From Pseudomonas capeferrum (GTDB lineage: Bacteria > Pseudomonadota > Gammaproteobacteria > Pseudomonadales > Pseudomonadaceae): DNA of 64,000 nucleotides. Location of the stretch: contig NZ_JAAMQM010000024.1 of NCBI RefSeq assembly GCF_013523055.1, positions 33,990 to 97,989 on the forward strand, given 5' to 3'. The notes under the pieces are model-generated. The model searched no databases. It saw only the letters and a list, made by a program, of their open reading frames with translations, and was not told where the DNA came from. This document shows, piece by piece, positions 42,345-50,982 of the stretch (the stretch's first letter is position 1; every line of letters begins with the position of its first letter). A program made the position numbers and the translations under genes.

Positions 42345-43064
42345 TCAGCAGTTTTCGAAATGAGTCTTGCGCTGTCCGCGCAGGGTGATGTCGAAGCGAT
42401 AGGCCAGACAATCCATGGGGTTGGCATTGCTCATGTCGAGCTTGGCGATGAGTTGCTGGACTGCTTCGGGGTTGGCGATCGACTTGACGATCGGGCACAG
42501 CGGGATCAGCGGGTCGCCCTCGAAGTACAGCTGGGTGATCAACCGGGCGGCGATCGATGGACCGCTGACCGAGACATGGATATGCGCCGGGCGCCAGTCG
42601 TTGGGCCCGTTGCGCCACGGATAAGGCCCGGGCTTGACGGTGCGGAAGCTGTAGTAGCCTTCGCTATCGGTCAGGCAGCGGCCGACGCCACCGAAGTTGG
42701 GGTCGAGCGGCGCCAGGTAGCGGTCGTTCTTGTGACGGTAACGGCCACCGGCATTGGCCTGCCAGATCTCGACCAGGGTATTGGGAACAGGTCGACCGTA
42801 CTGGTCGCGTACCCGACCGGCGACGATGATGCGCTCGCCGATGGGCAGGCCACCCTTGTTGAAATTGAGCAGCAGGTCATCATCGTGCGGGCCGAACCCC
42901 AGATGGGAAAAGTCCGGGCCGGTACTCTCGCTGATCGACTGCGGGATGCTCACCAGCGCCTGGCGCGGAGAACGGGGTACAGAGGTCTTGTAGTCAGGCG
43001 TCAAGGCTTTGGGGTGCCAGTTGCGATCACGGATCACGAAGCGGCTGGTGTCCTGGGCGGGCAT
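42345..43064 (-). CDS. pcaH: Protocatechuate 3,4-dioxygenase beta chain
   Basis: The beta chain binds the catalytic non-haem Fe(III). Counting from Met1 the expected ligands are all present: Tyr109, Tyr148, His161 and His163 (motifs GGRYRHKND, PGPYPW and AHIHVSV). Length is 239 residues, as in P. putida. MPAQDTSRFVIRDRNWHP is the known start, and AGAGAGGAAAACGGC lies before it. A seven-pair hairpin (43093-43113) and a PcaQ-like operator (43168-43189) lie upstream. Confidence 0.97.
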   Translation of the reverse strand: MPAQDTSRFVIRDRNWHPKALTPDYKTSVPRSPRQALVSIPQSISESTGPDFSHLGFGPHDDDLLLNFNKGGLPIGERIIVAGRVRDQYGRPVPNTLVEIWQANAGGRYRHKNDRYLAPLDPNFGGVGRCLTDSEGYYSFRTVKPGPYPWRNGPNDWRPAHIHVSVSGPSIAARLITQLYFEGDPLIPLCPIVKSIANPEAVQQLIAKLDMSNANPMDCLAYRFDITLRGQRKTHFENC

Positions 43065-43167
43065 GCCGTTTTCCTCTCTTGGAATTGTAAGAACGCCTGT
43101 GCGTGGCAGGCGTGCTTGCAGTTTCCGACAGGTCGAGCAGCGAGCGATACTGAAAACCTCGACTTCA

Positions 43168-43189
43168 TGCATATCCAGATGGTTATGCA
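43168..43189. promoter_or_regulatory. PcaQ-like operator upstream of pcaHG
   Basis: TGCATATCC-AGAT-GGTTATGCA is a 22-base inverted repeat with nine-base arms and one mismatch. Its core ATATCC-N4-GGTTAT is close to the ATAACC-N4-GGTTAA site I recall for the LysR activator PcaQ. It lies about 105 bases ahead of pcaH. No pcaQ gene is in the window. Confidence 0.5.
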
Positions 43190-43264
43190 AATTTGGAACG
43201 ACTGACGCCCCACACCAGTCTGGACTAATCTCAGTCTTCATGTTTCAACGCTCGGAGATCACAC

Positions 43265-44146
43265 ATGGAATGGCGAAAAGGCAGGCGCAGCGACAACGTG
43301 GTCGACGCACGCGGCAGTGGCGGTGGCGGTGGCATGCGTTTTGGCGGCGGCAAGGGCCTTGGTCTGGCGGGCATCCTGTTGATAGTCGGTATCGGCTGGC
43401 TTACCGGCCAGGATCCGTTGCAGATCCTCGGCCAGCTTACCGGGCAGGTGGAACAACAGGCTGTGCCGACCGGGGCCGAAAGCAAGGCGCCACCGGCCAA
43501 CGATCAACAGGCCGACTTCGTCGCCTCGGTCCTGGGCGACACCGAAGACACCTGGAAGGCGTTGTTCGCCCAGGCCGGCAAACAGTACGACGAGCCGAAA
43601 CTGGTGCTGTTCAGCGGGCAGGTCAACTCGGCATGCGGCTTCGCTTCTTCCGCGGTCGGTCCGTTCTATTGCCCGGGCGACCAGCGTGTCTACCTGGACA
43701 TGAACTTCTTCCGGGAAATGGAGAACCGCTTCTCCGCCGCTGGTGACTTTGCCCAGGCTTATGTGATTGCGCACGAGATCGGTCACCACGTTCAGACCCT
43801 GATGGGCGTCTCGGCGCAGGTTCAGACTGCTCGTCAGCGTGGTCAGCGGATGGAGGGCGACAATGGGCTGCTGGTGCGTCAGGAGTTGCAGGCCGACTGC
43901 CTGGCCGGGGTATGGGCGTACCAGGCGCAGAAGCGCCTCAACTGGCTGGAACCTGGCGATGTGGAAGAGGCCCTGAACGCGGCCAACGCGATCGGCGACG
44001 ACCGTCTGCAACAGCAAGGTCAGGGACGCGTGGTTCCGGATTCCTTCACCCACGGTACCTCCGCGCAACGCGTGCGTTGGTTCAAGGCCGGCTTCGGCAG
44101 CGGAGAAGTCAGCCAGTGCGACACGTTCAACGCGCGTAATCTCTGA
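43265..44146 (+). CDS. ypfJ: YpfJ-type (KPN_02809) neutral zinc metallopeptidase
   Basis: The 293-residue protein starts MEWRKGRRSDNVVDARG, has a Gly-rich stretch, one transmembrane helix (about residues 31-47, LGLAGILLIVGIGWL), and a large domain beyond it. That domain carries the zinc-protease motif HEIGHH and a downstream QADCLAGVWA that supplies further ligands. Other family words are SACGFASSAVGPFYCPGD and VYLDMNFF. The substrate is unknown. GGAG lies eight bases before the ATG. It diverges from pcaHG. Confidence 0.9.
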   Translation: MEWRKGRRSDNVVDARGSGGGGGMRFGGGKGLGLAGILLIVGIGWLTGQDPLQILGQLTGQVEQQAVPTGAESKAPPANDQQADFVASVLGDTEDTWKALFAQAGKQYDEPKLVLFSGQVNSACGFASSAVGPFYCPGDQRVYLDMNFFREMENRFSAAGDFAQAYVIAHEIGHHVQTLMGVSAQVQTARQRGQRMEGDNGLLVRQELQADCLAGVWAYQAQKRLNWLEPGDVEEALNAANAIGDDRLQQQGQGRVVPDSFTHGTSAQRVRWFKAGFGSGEVSQCDTFNARNL

Positions 44147-44161
44147 TCCCCCGCTTCTCCC

Positions 44162-44194
44162 GCGCGGCCGTGCCGGGTATCTGGACGGCCGCGC
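44162..44194 (+). terminator. Hairpin after ypfJ
   Basis: The perfect ten-pair stem GCGCGGCCGT/ACGGCCGCGC with a 13-base loop starts 15 bases past the stop. No T-run follows, so termination is probable but not certain. Confidence 0.45.
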
Positions 44195-44359
44195 AGCCTC
44201 GAGCCAGGGCGGACAGCCCACTCCGTCATCCTCTCTTACAAAAAGCGTTTCAGCTTCGGCCCAGGCCGCCGATAACTGCTGCACGGATCAGCGGGCACCC
44301 AAGAAAAACTACGCTTTGCGATCAAAATCAAGAGAGCGAAACAATTTCGGAGAGCGTGC

Positions 44360-46279
44360 ATGAACAGCTGGTTTGCCAATATCAGCGTCAACTTGAAACT
44401 CGGGCTGGGCTTCGGCCTGGTCCTATTGCTGACGGGCCTCCTGGCCCTGACCGGGTGGACCAGCCTGGGTAGCCTCATCGACCGCAGCAACTGGATGAGC
44501 GACATCACCCAGCTCAACAGCGATCTGACCAACCTGCGAGTGGCACGTCTGCAGTACATGATCACCAACGGCGACGATACGTCGGCGGCGAATGTCCAGG
44601 CCAAGCTGGATACCTTCAGTGCCCAGCAACAGCATCTGGTCAACACCTTCAAGAGCCCCGAGAACCTGAAGCTGCTGAAAGAGCAGGGCCAGAGCATCAG
44701 TGAATACCGCACATCACTGGAGAAGATGCGTCAGGGCTACAAGGCCACGCAGGCGGCCAAGGAGGTCATGAGTCGAGTTGCCGGACAGGCCGATACCGCC
44801 TTGGAGGCGATCAGCCGCGCCGTCCTCTCGCGTTCGGAAAACGACAGCGTGCGACTGGCCCAGTACCTCCCGGTCAGCAGTGCCAGGCAGCAGTTGATGC
44901 AAGTGGGCGTGGACGTGCGCAGCTACCTGGCCGATACCAGCGGCAGTATCGAGCAGGCCGTCTTCCGCCAGCTGGACACTGCGTTGGCGGGCATCGAAGG
45001 CCTTGAGCGCCAGCTTCCCGAGCAGGCAACACCGATCAGGGAGTTCGAGACTGCCCTGGTCGCCTACCGTGATGCCGTGCGCCAGTTCCGTGATGCCACT
45101 GCGCAGATCGCCGTCGCCCGCCAGGAAATGACCGTCCAAGGCACCGATATCGTCAAGCACAGCGACGCCCTCTACAAGATCCAGCTCGAACGGCGTGATA
45201 ACGAGAGCAGCGAAGCGCGCACTCTGCAAGCTGCCGTTACCTTGCTGGCCTTGCTGTTCGGCGTCCTGGCCGCCGTGCTCATCACTCGTCAGATCACTCG
45301 TCCCCTGCGCGAGACGCTCGAAGTGGTGAGTCGGATCGCCAGCGGTGACCTGACCCATGACGTGCGTGTGGTACGTCGTGATGAACTGGGCGCGCTGCAG
45401 CAAGGCATTGCCCGCATGGGCGTCACGCTGCGTGAACTGATCGGCGGCATTCGCGACGGTGTCACGCAGATCGCCAGTGCTGCCGAGGAGCTCTCGGCCG
45501 TTACCGAGCAGACCAGCGCAGGCGCCAACAGCCAGAAAGTCGAGACCGATCAGGTGGCTACCGCCATGCATGAAATGGCCGCCACGGTGCAGGAAGTGGC
45601 GCGCAATGCCGAACAGGCCTCCAGCGCGGCGACCAATGCCGACAGCGATGCCCGGGCGGGCGACAAGGTCGTGGGCGAGGCCATCAGTCAGATCGAACGC
45701 CTGGCCGTGGAAGTGCACCGCTCCACCGAGGCCATGACCCTGCTGCAGCAGGAGAGCCAGAAGATCGGCAGCGTCATGGACGTGATCAAATCGGTGGCCG
45801 AACAGACCAACCTGCTGGCGCTCAACGCCGCCATCGAAGCCGCGCGCGCCGGCGAGGCCGGGCGTGGTTTCGCGGTGGTTGCCGATGAAGTGCGGGGGCT
45901 CGCGCAACGTACCCAGAAGTCCACCGAGGAGATCGAGGTGCTGGTCGCCGGTCTGCAGCAAGGCACTCAGCAGGTCGCCACCGTCATGCAGGGCAGCCGC
46001 GCACTTACCGAGAGCAGCGTCGAGCTGGCACGCAGGGCCGGGGCCTCATTGGCGAACATCACCGGAACCGTGTCCGGTATCCAGTCGATGAACCTGCAGA
46101 TCGCCGCGGCGGCCGAGCAGCAGAGCGCCGTCGCCGAAGAGATCAGCCGAAGCATTCTGAATGTCCGGGATGTGTCGGAGCAGACCGCTGCCGCCAGTGA
46201 CGAGACAGCGGCGTCCAGCGTCGAGCTGGCGCGTCTGGGAAGCCAGCTGCAGAGCCTGGTCAGTCAATTCAGGGTTTGA
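44360..46279 (+). CDS. mcpS: Chemoreceptor McpS (HBM ligand-binding domain)
   Basis: The 639-residue methyl-accepting chemotaxis protein has TM1 near residues 13-33, a long all-helical periplasmic domain (about 35-285), and TM2 near 290-308. A HAMP domain follows (about 308-362), then the signalling hairpin with tip EQTNLLALNAAIEAARAGE. The large helical periplasmic part, about 250 residues, is the bimodular HBM type. In P. putida, McpS has this length and lies beside pcaHG and ggt as I recall; it senses malate, succinate, fumarate, citrate and acetate. Ligand range is inferred from that homology. There is no C-terminal CheR-docking pentapeptide. Confidence 0.88.
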   Translation: MNSWFANISVNLKLGLGFGLVLLLTGLLALTGWTSLGSLIDRSNWMSDITQLNSDLTNLRVARLQYMITNGDDTSAANVQAKLDTFSAQQQHLVNTFKSPENLKLLKEQGQSISEYRTSLEKMRQGYKATQAAKEVMSRVAGQADTALEAISRAVLSRSENDSVRLAQYLPVSSARQQLMQVGVDVRSYLADTSGSIEQAVFRQLDTALAGIEGLERQLPEQATPIREFETALVAYRDAVRQFRDATAQIAVARQEMTVQGTDIVKHSDALYKIQLERRDNESSEARTLQAAVTLLALLFGVLAAVLITRQITRPLRETLEVVSRIASGDLTHDVRVVRRDELGALQQGIARMGVTLRELIGGIRDGVTQIASAAEELSAVTEQTSAGANSQKVETDQVATAMHEMAATVQEVARNAEQASSAATNADSDARAGDKVVGEAISQIERLAVEVHRSTEAMTLLQQESQKIGSVMDVIKSVAEQTNLLALNAAIEAARAGEAGRGFAVVADEVRGLAQRTQKSTEEIEVLVAGLQQGTQQVATVMQGSRALTESSVELARRAGASLANITGTVSGIQSMNLQIAAAAEQQSAVAEEISRSILNVRDVSEQTAAASDETAASSVELARLGSQLQSLVSQFRV

Positions 46280-46289
46280 TGATGAACAG

Positions 46290-46315
46290 CGCCGGGACGA
46301 TTGGCTGTCCCGGCG
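46290..46315 (+). terminator. Hairpin after mcpS
   Basis: The perfect nine-pair stem CGCCGGGAC/GTCCCGGCG lies 10 bases past the mcpS stop. It lacks a T-run. Confidence 0.5.
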
Positions 46316-46458
46316 TGGTACTACGACACGACAAGGACTGCCGGATAGGACGTTTATCGAGACAAAGCTTCACCTGTTGCTCAGCCAAGCGAAGCATTCG
46401 ATCTTCGGATACTGAGGCTTATCCTGCAGCCTTCGAACCTTCTGGGTGCAGATAGCGT

Positions 46459-46533
46459 CATCGCGGGCAAGCCCGCTCCCACTGGAGGCAGCGGCGTCTG
46501 TGCCATCCAGTGGGAGCGGGCTTGCCCGCGATG
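46459..46533. repeat. REP hairpin (BIME)
   Basis: Two perfect 28-base inverted arms (46459-46486 and 46506-46533) contain CATCGCGGGCAAGCCCGCTC, 19 bases apart. It lies in the 347-bp gap between convergent mcpS and ggt. A fragment GACTGGCATTA at 46604-46614 matches one end of the MITE at glyA. The rest of the gap shows nothing recognisable. Confidence 0.85.
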
Positions 46534-46626
46534 GGGCCATCAGCAATCATCAAAAAGCTCGGGCTTGGATCACCAAGGCATCGCCTCTGCCTCTAACACC
46601 CAAGACTGGCATTAGGGCAGCGCCCT

Positions 46627-48294
46627 CTACTTGACGATCACACCCTTGCCACGCCCACGGGGGTCGGAGGCTGTTTCCAGCTTGTCGCCGTCGACACGGA
46701 TCGCTTGGATGTCGCCCATTTCCCAGCCTTGGTCTTCCAGTACGTAGCCCATCTTCTTCAGCTCGTCCGCCGTTTTCCCTTCCAGCGGTGCATAGGCATC
46801 GAAATAGATGGTGTCCTTGGGCAGCAACTGATGATGTACACGTTGCGCGGCCACGGCCCTCTCCAGAGGCATGCCGTAGTCGTACAGGTTGTTCATCACC
46901 TGGAAGATCGAGGTGAAGATCCGCGAGCCGCCCGGCGTGCCGATCACCAGGGTGACCTTGCCATCGCGCGTGACCAGCGTAGGGCTCATCGAGGACAACA
47001 TGCGCTTGCCAGGTGCGATGGCATTGGCATCCCCGCCTACCACGCCGAATGCGTTGGCTACGCCAGGCTTGGAGCTGAAATCATCCATCTCGTCGTTGAG
47101 CAGGAAGCCCGCGCCCTTGACCACGACCCCGCTGCCGTAATCGAGGTTGAGGGTATAGGTATTGCTCACGGCGTTACCCTGCCGATCGACGATGGAGAAG
47201 TGGGTAGTCTGGTGCGACTCCAACCCCGGGCGCACCGTTTCGGTCACCGAAATGGCTTTTGGATCGACCTGCTCGGCGCGCTTGGCCAGGTAGTCCTTGG
47301 CGACCAGTTGATCGACCGGCACCTTGGTGAAACCGGGGTCACCCAGGTAGTCGGCGCGGTCGGCGAAGACGCGTTTTTCGATCTCGGCCAACAGATGGAT
47401 GTATTGCGCCGAGTTGTGTTCGACACCTTTGAAGTCTGCCGCGCGCTGTTCCTTGATACCCAGCAGCTGGGCCAGGGCGACGCCGCCGGAACTGGGCGGC
47501 GGCGCGGTATAGACCACATTGCCACGCCAGTCGATGGCGATCGGATTACGCCACAGGGCCTTGTAGTCCTTGAGGTCGTCCTTGGTGATCAGGCCTTTGT
47601 CGGCCTTCATCTGCGCCACCAGCAGATCGGCAGTCTGGCCCTGATAGAACTCGCTGACACCCTTGTCGGCAATGCGCTCCAAGGTCTGGGCCAGCTCAGG
47701 CTGGGTGAAGGTTTCGCCCCGCTTCATGCTGCCGAAGTAATCGTTGAAATTGGTCCCGCTCTTGAACAGGCCCTGGGCATCGTCGCGGTACTGGAACTGT
47801 TTGTCGGCGATCTTGAAGCCCGTCTTGGCGTAGCCGATGGCGGGCGTCAGCAGCTCCGACCACTTCATCTTGCCAAATTTCTGGTGGGCCTCCCAAAGCC
47901 CCATGACCGTGCCGGGCACACCCGCCGCGCGGGCACCGACCAGGCTCAGGTTCTCGATCACCTCGCCCTTGTCGTCCAGGTACATGTTGCGGGTCGCCGC
48001 TTTGGGCGCCACTTCCCGATAGTCCAGGAAGTACGGCTTGCCATCGACATAGAGGGTCATGAAGCCACCGCCACCGATATTGCCTGCCTCGGGGTAGGTG
48101 ACCGCCAGGGTGAAGGCTGTTGCCACCGCGGCATCCACGGCGTTGCCACCCTTCTTGAGGATATCGGCAGCTACCTGTGCGGCATATTGATCAGGCGCGG
48201 CTACCGCGCCGCCTTCCAAGGTCACCGCGAACGCGGCAGAACTGCTCAGGATCGCGGCACCGAGGGCCAGGGACTGGAACATGACAATGCGCAT
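46627..48294 (-). CDS. ggt: Gamma-glutamyltranspeptidase
   Basis: Ggt hydrolyses or transfers the gamma-glutamyl group of glutathione and related peptides in the periplasm. The 555-residue precursor has a signal peptide (MFQSLALGAAILSSSAAFA), the GGNAVDAAVAT stretch and IGGGGFM. The autoprocessing site before the catalytic Thr is in SHQTTHFSIVD, splitting large and small subunits. The later SSMSPTLV and GTPGGSRI bind substrate. It converges on mcpS and is the last gene of a leftward run with a LysR gene upstream. Confidence 0.93.
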   Translation of the reverse strand: MRIVMFQSLALGAAILSSSAAFAVTLEGGAVAAPDQYAAQVAADILKKGGNAVDAAVATAFTLAVTYPEAGNIGGGGFMTLYVDGKPYFLDYREVAPKAATRNMYLDDKGEVIENLSLVGARAAGVPGTVMGLWEAHQKFGKMKWSELLTPAIGYAKTGFKIADKQFQYRDDAQGLFKSGTNFNDYFGSMKRGETFTQPELAQTLERIADKGVSEFYQGQTADLLVAQMKADKGLITKDDLKDYKALWRNPIAIDWRGNVVYTAPPPSSGGVALAQLLGIKEQRAADFKGVEHNSAQYIHLLAEIEKRVFADRADYLGDPGFTKVPVDQLVAKDYLAKRAEQVDPKAISVTETVRPGLESHQTTHFSIVDRQGNAVSNTYTLNLDYGSGVVVKGAGFLLNDEMDDFSSKPGVANAFGVVGGDANAIAPGKRMLSSMSPTLVTRDGKVTLVIGTPGGSRIFTSIFQVMNNLYDYGMPLERAVAAQRVHHQLLPKDTIYFDAYAPLEGKTADELKKMGYVLEDQGWEMGDIQAIRVDGDKLETASDPRGRGKGVIVK

Positions 48295-48386
48295 GCGGAC
48301 TTCCTTGCTGTTGTTTTTCTTGATCGGTCATTAAGGCCGAAGTCAGTCGATTAATCAAACAGCGTAGGAGATTTCCGAGCGGCCGC

Positions 48387-49283
48387 TCAGCAGGCGTAGA
48401 TCGCCAGCTTCTGCTGGATGAAGTCGAGGAAGCACTGAATGCGCAAGGCCAGCCGGGTATTGCGGTAGTAGACGGCGTTGATCGGCTGGCGATAACCATT
48501 GTTGGCGTCATCCAGCAAGACCTGCAGCCGACCGGCGTGGATGTCCTCATGAGTCATGAAATGCGAGAGACAGACAATGCCCTCTCCGGCCAGCGCCAAC
48601 TGACGCAGGGTCTCGCCGCTGGAAGCGCTGACCTGTGGCCGGATGCTCCAACGGTCTCCCCCGGCATGGCGCAGCGGCCATTGATTGAGGACCTCGGGAC
48701 GGCTGAACCCGAGCAGGCAATGCTCGGCCAGTTCCTCGACCCGCCGTGGCGTCCCGTGTCGTTCCAGGTAAGCCGGGCTGGCCAGTACCTGCAACGGGCT
48801 GCAACCGAGAGAACGGGCATGCAGGCTGGAGTCGGCCAGTTCGCCGATGCGAATGGCCACATCGGTACTCTGTTCCAGCAGGTCGATGATCAGGTCGTCG
48901 GTATCGAGTTCCAGCTCGATCTCCGGGTACCGGCGGCGGAACTCGCCCAGCCAGGGCAGGATGGCGTGCAGCATGAAGGGGGCGGCGGCGTTGATGCGCA
49001 GGCGTCCGGAAGGGGTCTGTCGGTGCAACGACAGGCGCTCTTCCAGATCGGTCATCTGCTCCAGGATGAGCTTGGCGCGTTCGAGAAAGAAGCGTCCCTC
49101 CTCGGTCAGGTCCATCCTTCGCGTGGTGCGATTGATCAGCGTGATGCCAAGCTTGGCCTCCAGGCGCGACAGGGTGCGGCTGACAGCCGAAGGCGTCTGC
49201 CCTACCTGATCAGCCGCCGCCGAAATAGAGCCACAGTCGATGACCGAGACGAACACCTGCAATTCATCAGAACGGGTTTTCAA
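48387..49283 (-). CDS. LysR-family transcriptional regulator
   Basis: The 298-residue protein has an N-terminal winged helix-turn-helix (about 1-60, AAADQVGQTPSAVSRTLSRLEAKLG) and a C-terminal periplasmic-binding-like effector domain. The start is set at TTG 49283 (KTRSDELQVFVSV) because CAGGA lies seven bases before it and it gives a normal N terminus. An ATG 27 codons upstream would overlap mdaB. It follows mdaB by 64 bases on the same strand, so it is a plausible regulator of mdaB and the divergent monooxygenase gene; this is inference. Confidence 0.88.
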   Translation of the reverse strand: MKTRSDELQVFVSVIDCGSISAAADQVGQTPSAVSRTLSRLEAKLGITLINRTTRRMDLTEEGRFFLERAKLILEQMTDLEERLSLHRQTPSGRLRINAAAPFMLHAILPWLGEFRRRYPEIELELDTDDLIIDLLEQSTDVAIRIGELADSSLHARSLGCSPLQVLASPAYLERHGTPRRVEELAEHCLLGFSRPEVLNQWPLRHAGGDRWSIRPQVSASSGETLRQLALAGEGIVCLSHFMTHEDIHAGRLQVLLDDANNGYRQPINAVYYRNTRLALRIQCFLDFIQQKLAIYAC

Positions 49284-49347
49284 GCGCAGATCCTGCCTGG
49301 GAAATTCGCCATGATTGAAACCGCTCGCTGACAGCGGTGCAAGTGCT

Positions 49348-49944
49348 TCACTTGGCTTGGCCAAATACCTGGCTCAGGTGAGCCTCGTAAGCCGCTACGG
49401 CGGCGGGGACATCCGGACGCTTCATGACATCGACCGCCAGGAAGGTCGGCAGGCCGGTCATGCCAAGGAACTGATTGGCCTTGTGGAAAGGGAAATAGAC
49501 AGCATCCACCCCTTTGCCTTCGAAGAAGTCACTCGGATCGTCGAATGCCTGCTGCGGTGCGTTCCAGGTCAGCGACAGCATGTATTGCTTGCCCTTGATC
49601 AGGCCGCCGCTACCGTATTTCTGCGAGGCATCGGACCGCGTCCGACCATCGTTGGCATAAAGGCTGCCATGCCCGGCGGTGAAGACTTCATCGAGGTACT
49701 GCTTGACCGTCCAGGGGGCGCCCATCCACCAGCCGGGCATCTGATAGATCACTACATCGGCCCAGAGGAATTTTTCGACTTCTTCCTGGTTGTCGTAGCC
49801 GCCATCGATGAAGGTCTGATGGACCTCGTAACCGGCCCGGTCCAGGTAGGCCAGCGCCACCTCATGCAGGGTTTCGTTCAGACGGCCGTCGGAGTGGGCA
49901 AAGCGCTTGCCGCCATTGAGCAGAAGGATTTTTTTCATGTTCAA
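49348..49944 (-). CDS. mdaB: MdaB-type NAD(P)H:quinone oxidoreductase
   Basis: The 198-residue flavodoxin-fold protein starts MNMKKILLLNGGKRFAHSDG, with phosphate-binding residues of the FMN/FAD site. It has YQMPGWWMGAPWTVKQYLDEVF, diagnostic of the MdaB branch of NQO1-like enzymes. It would reduce quinones by two electrons, avoiding semiquinones. A YgiN-like monooxygenase gene is divergent 187 bp away; in E. coli mdaB and ygiN are neighbours and work as a quinone-quinol pair. The shared intergenic region should hold both promoters. Confidence 0.88.
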   Translation of the reverse strand: MNMKKILLLNGGKRFAHSDGRLNETLHEVALAYLDRAGYEVHQTFIDGGYDNQEEVEKFLWADVVIYQMPGWWMGAPWTVKQYLDEVFTAGHGSLYANDGRTRSDASQKYGSGGLIKGKQYMLSLTWNAPQQAFDDPSDFFEGKGVDAVYFPFHKANQFLGMTGLPTFLAVDVMKRPDVPAAVAAYEAHLSQVFGQAK

Positions 49945-50131
49945 GCCTCATCTGTGTAGGTCGGCAACGTCTATACCTGCCGTCCGGGTCAATTTGCATG
50001 GCGGCAGATTAGGCAGTGCTACACAGCAGAAAAAGGCACCTACGCGCAAAATAGTTTTGCCCATAATTCACGAATGACATCGAGATTGTTGCTTTAGAAT
50101 CGATTCACCTGATTACTGACAGAGTCTACCA

Positions 50132-50449
50132 ATGACAGAGCAATACGCTTTTATTCTCAAAGCCAAGACCCGCCCAGAAAAAGCGGAAGCGTTCGAAGCG
50201 TTGTTCAGGCCCTATGTAGAGCCGAGCCGAAAGGAGCCGGGCTGTATCGAATATCATATGCTGCGCGACAAGTCGGACCCCAGCCTGTTCCTGTTCTATG
50301 AGGTCTGGGCAAGCAAGACCGACCTCGATGTCCACTCCGCGCTGCCGCATATGCAACGATTCGCCGAGCAACGCATGGACTACCTGGAGCGCGATTTCGA
50401 TATCCAGCTGATCGAGATGCTCAGCCCGTCCTCGGCCAGCCAGCGATAG
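50132..50449 (+). CDS. Antibiotic-biosynthesis-monooxygenase (ABM, YgiN-like) protein
   Basis: The 105-residue protein is a single ABM ferredoxin-like fold, usually a dimer. It has the family pattern EPSRKEPGCIEYHMLRDKSD, LFLFYEVWASKTDLDVH and HSALPHMQRF. YgiN of this family oxidises quinols (menadiol) without cofactor. Its place opposite mdaB supports a quinone-related task, although ABM proteins also include (4S)-4-hydroxy-5-phosphonooxypentane-2,3-dione isomerases (LsrG). It is the first gene of a rightward pair with a cupin. Confidence 0.85.
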   Translation: MTEQYAFILKAKTRPEKAEAFEALFRPYVEPSRKEPGCIEYHMLRDKSDPSLFLFYEVWASKTDLDVHSALPHMQRFAEQRMDYLERDFDIQLIEMLSPSSASQR

Positions 50450-50544
50450 CGCATACAGACTGCCGGACGTCGAGCACAGGCAACCGCGTGGGGCGGACTG
50501 CCCCTATGGTGACGGGTCACTCAACCACTGATCTGGAGCCCTGC

Positions 50545-50889
50545 ATGTCCGATTTCATTACCGTCCTGCGCGAAACCTGCCCGACCCCGGTGCTGGATGC
50601 GACCCAGTGGAAGCGCATCGGCGGCGATCCGCATACGGTCAACCTCAATGCCTACCTGTCGGCTGACGGCAGCAAGATCATGGGTACCTGGATCTGCACG
50701 CCCGGCAAGTTCGAGGTCAACTACGACAAGTGGGAGTACTGCCACTTCCTCGATGGCTATTGCATCGTCACGCCTGAGGGTGAAGAGCCCAAGCACCTGA
50801 AGGCCGGAGACGTATTCGTCATCGAGCCGGGCATGAAAGGGACGTGGGAGGTGGTAGAAACCGTGCGCAAGTACTTCGTATTCGCCTGA
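50545..50889 (+). CDS. DUF861-type cupin protein
   Basis: The 114-residue single-domain cupin (cupin_3) has GTWICTPGKFEVNYDKWEYCHFL in the first half. GYCIVTPEGEEPKHLKAGDVFVIEPG and WEVVETVRKYFVF follow, typical of (S)-ureidoglycine-aminohydrolase-like small cupins. The usual cupin metal histidines are mostly absent, so it may not bind metal or be catalytic. The start MSDFITVLRETCPTP is chosen over a 19-residue upstream extension. A long hairpin follows. Function unknown. Confidence 0.82.
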   Translation: MSDFITVLRETCPTPVLDATQWKRIGGDPHTVNLNAYLSADGSKIMGTWICTPGKFEVNYDKWEYCHFLDGYCIVTPEGEEPKHLKAGDVFVIEPGMKGTWEVVETVRKYFVFA

Positions 50890-50910
50890 TGGTTTTCAGC
50901 TAACGACATC

Positions 50911-50962
50911 GCAAGCAGGCGTTTCACCTTGGGCAGTACGACAGGGCGAAACGCCTGCTTGC
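50911..50962. terminator. Bidirectional hairpin between the cupin gene and mmsB
   Basis: Two perfect 15-base arms, GCAAGCAGGCGTTTC and GAAACGCCTGCTTGC, are 22 bases apart, midway between convergent stops. T-runs are absent, yet the stem is very stable. Confidence 0.6.
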
Positions 50963-50982
50963 ATTGAAGGTCGTCCAGCGCG

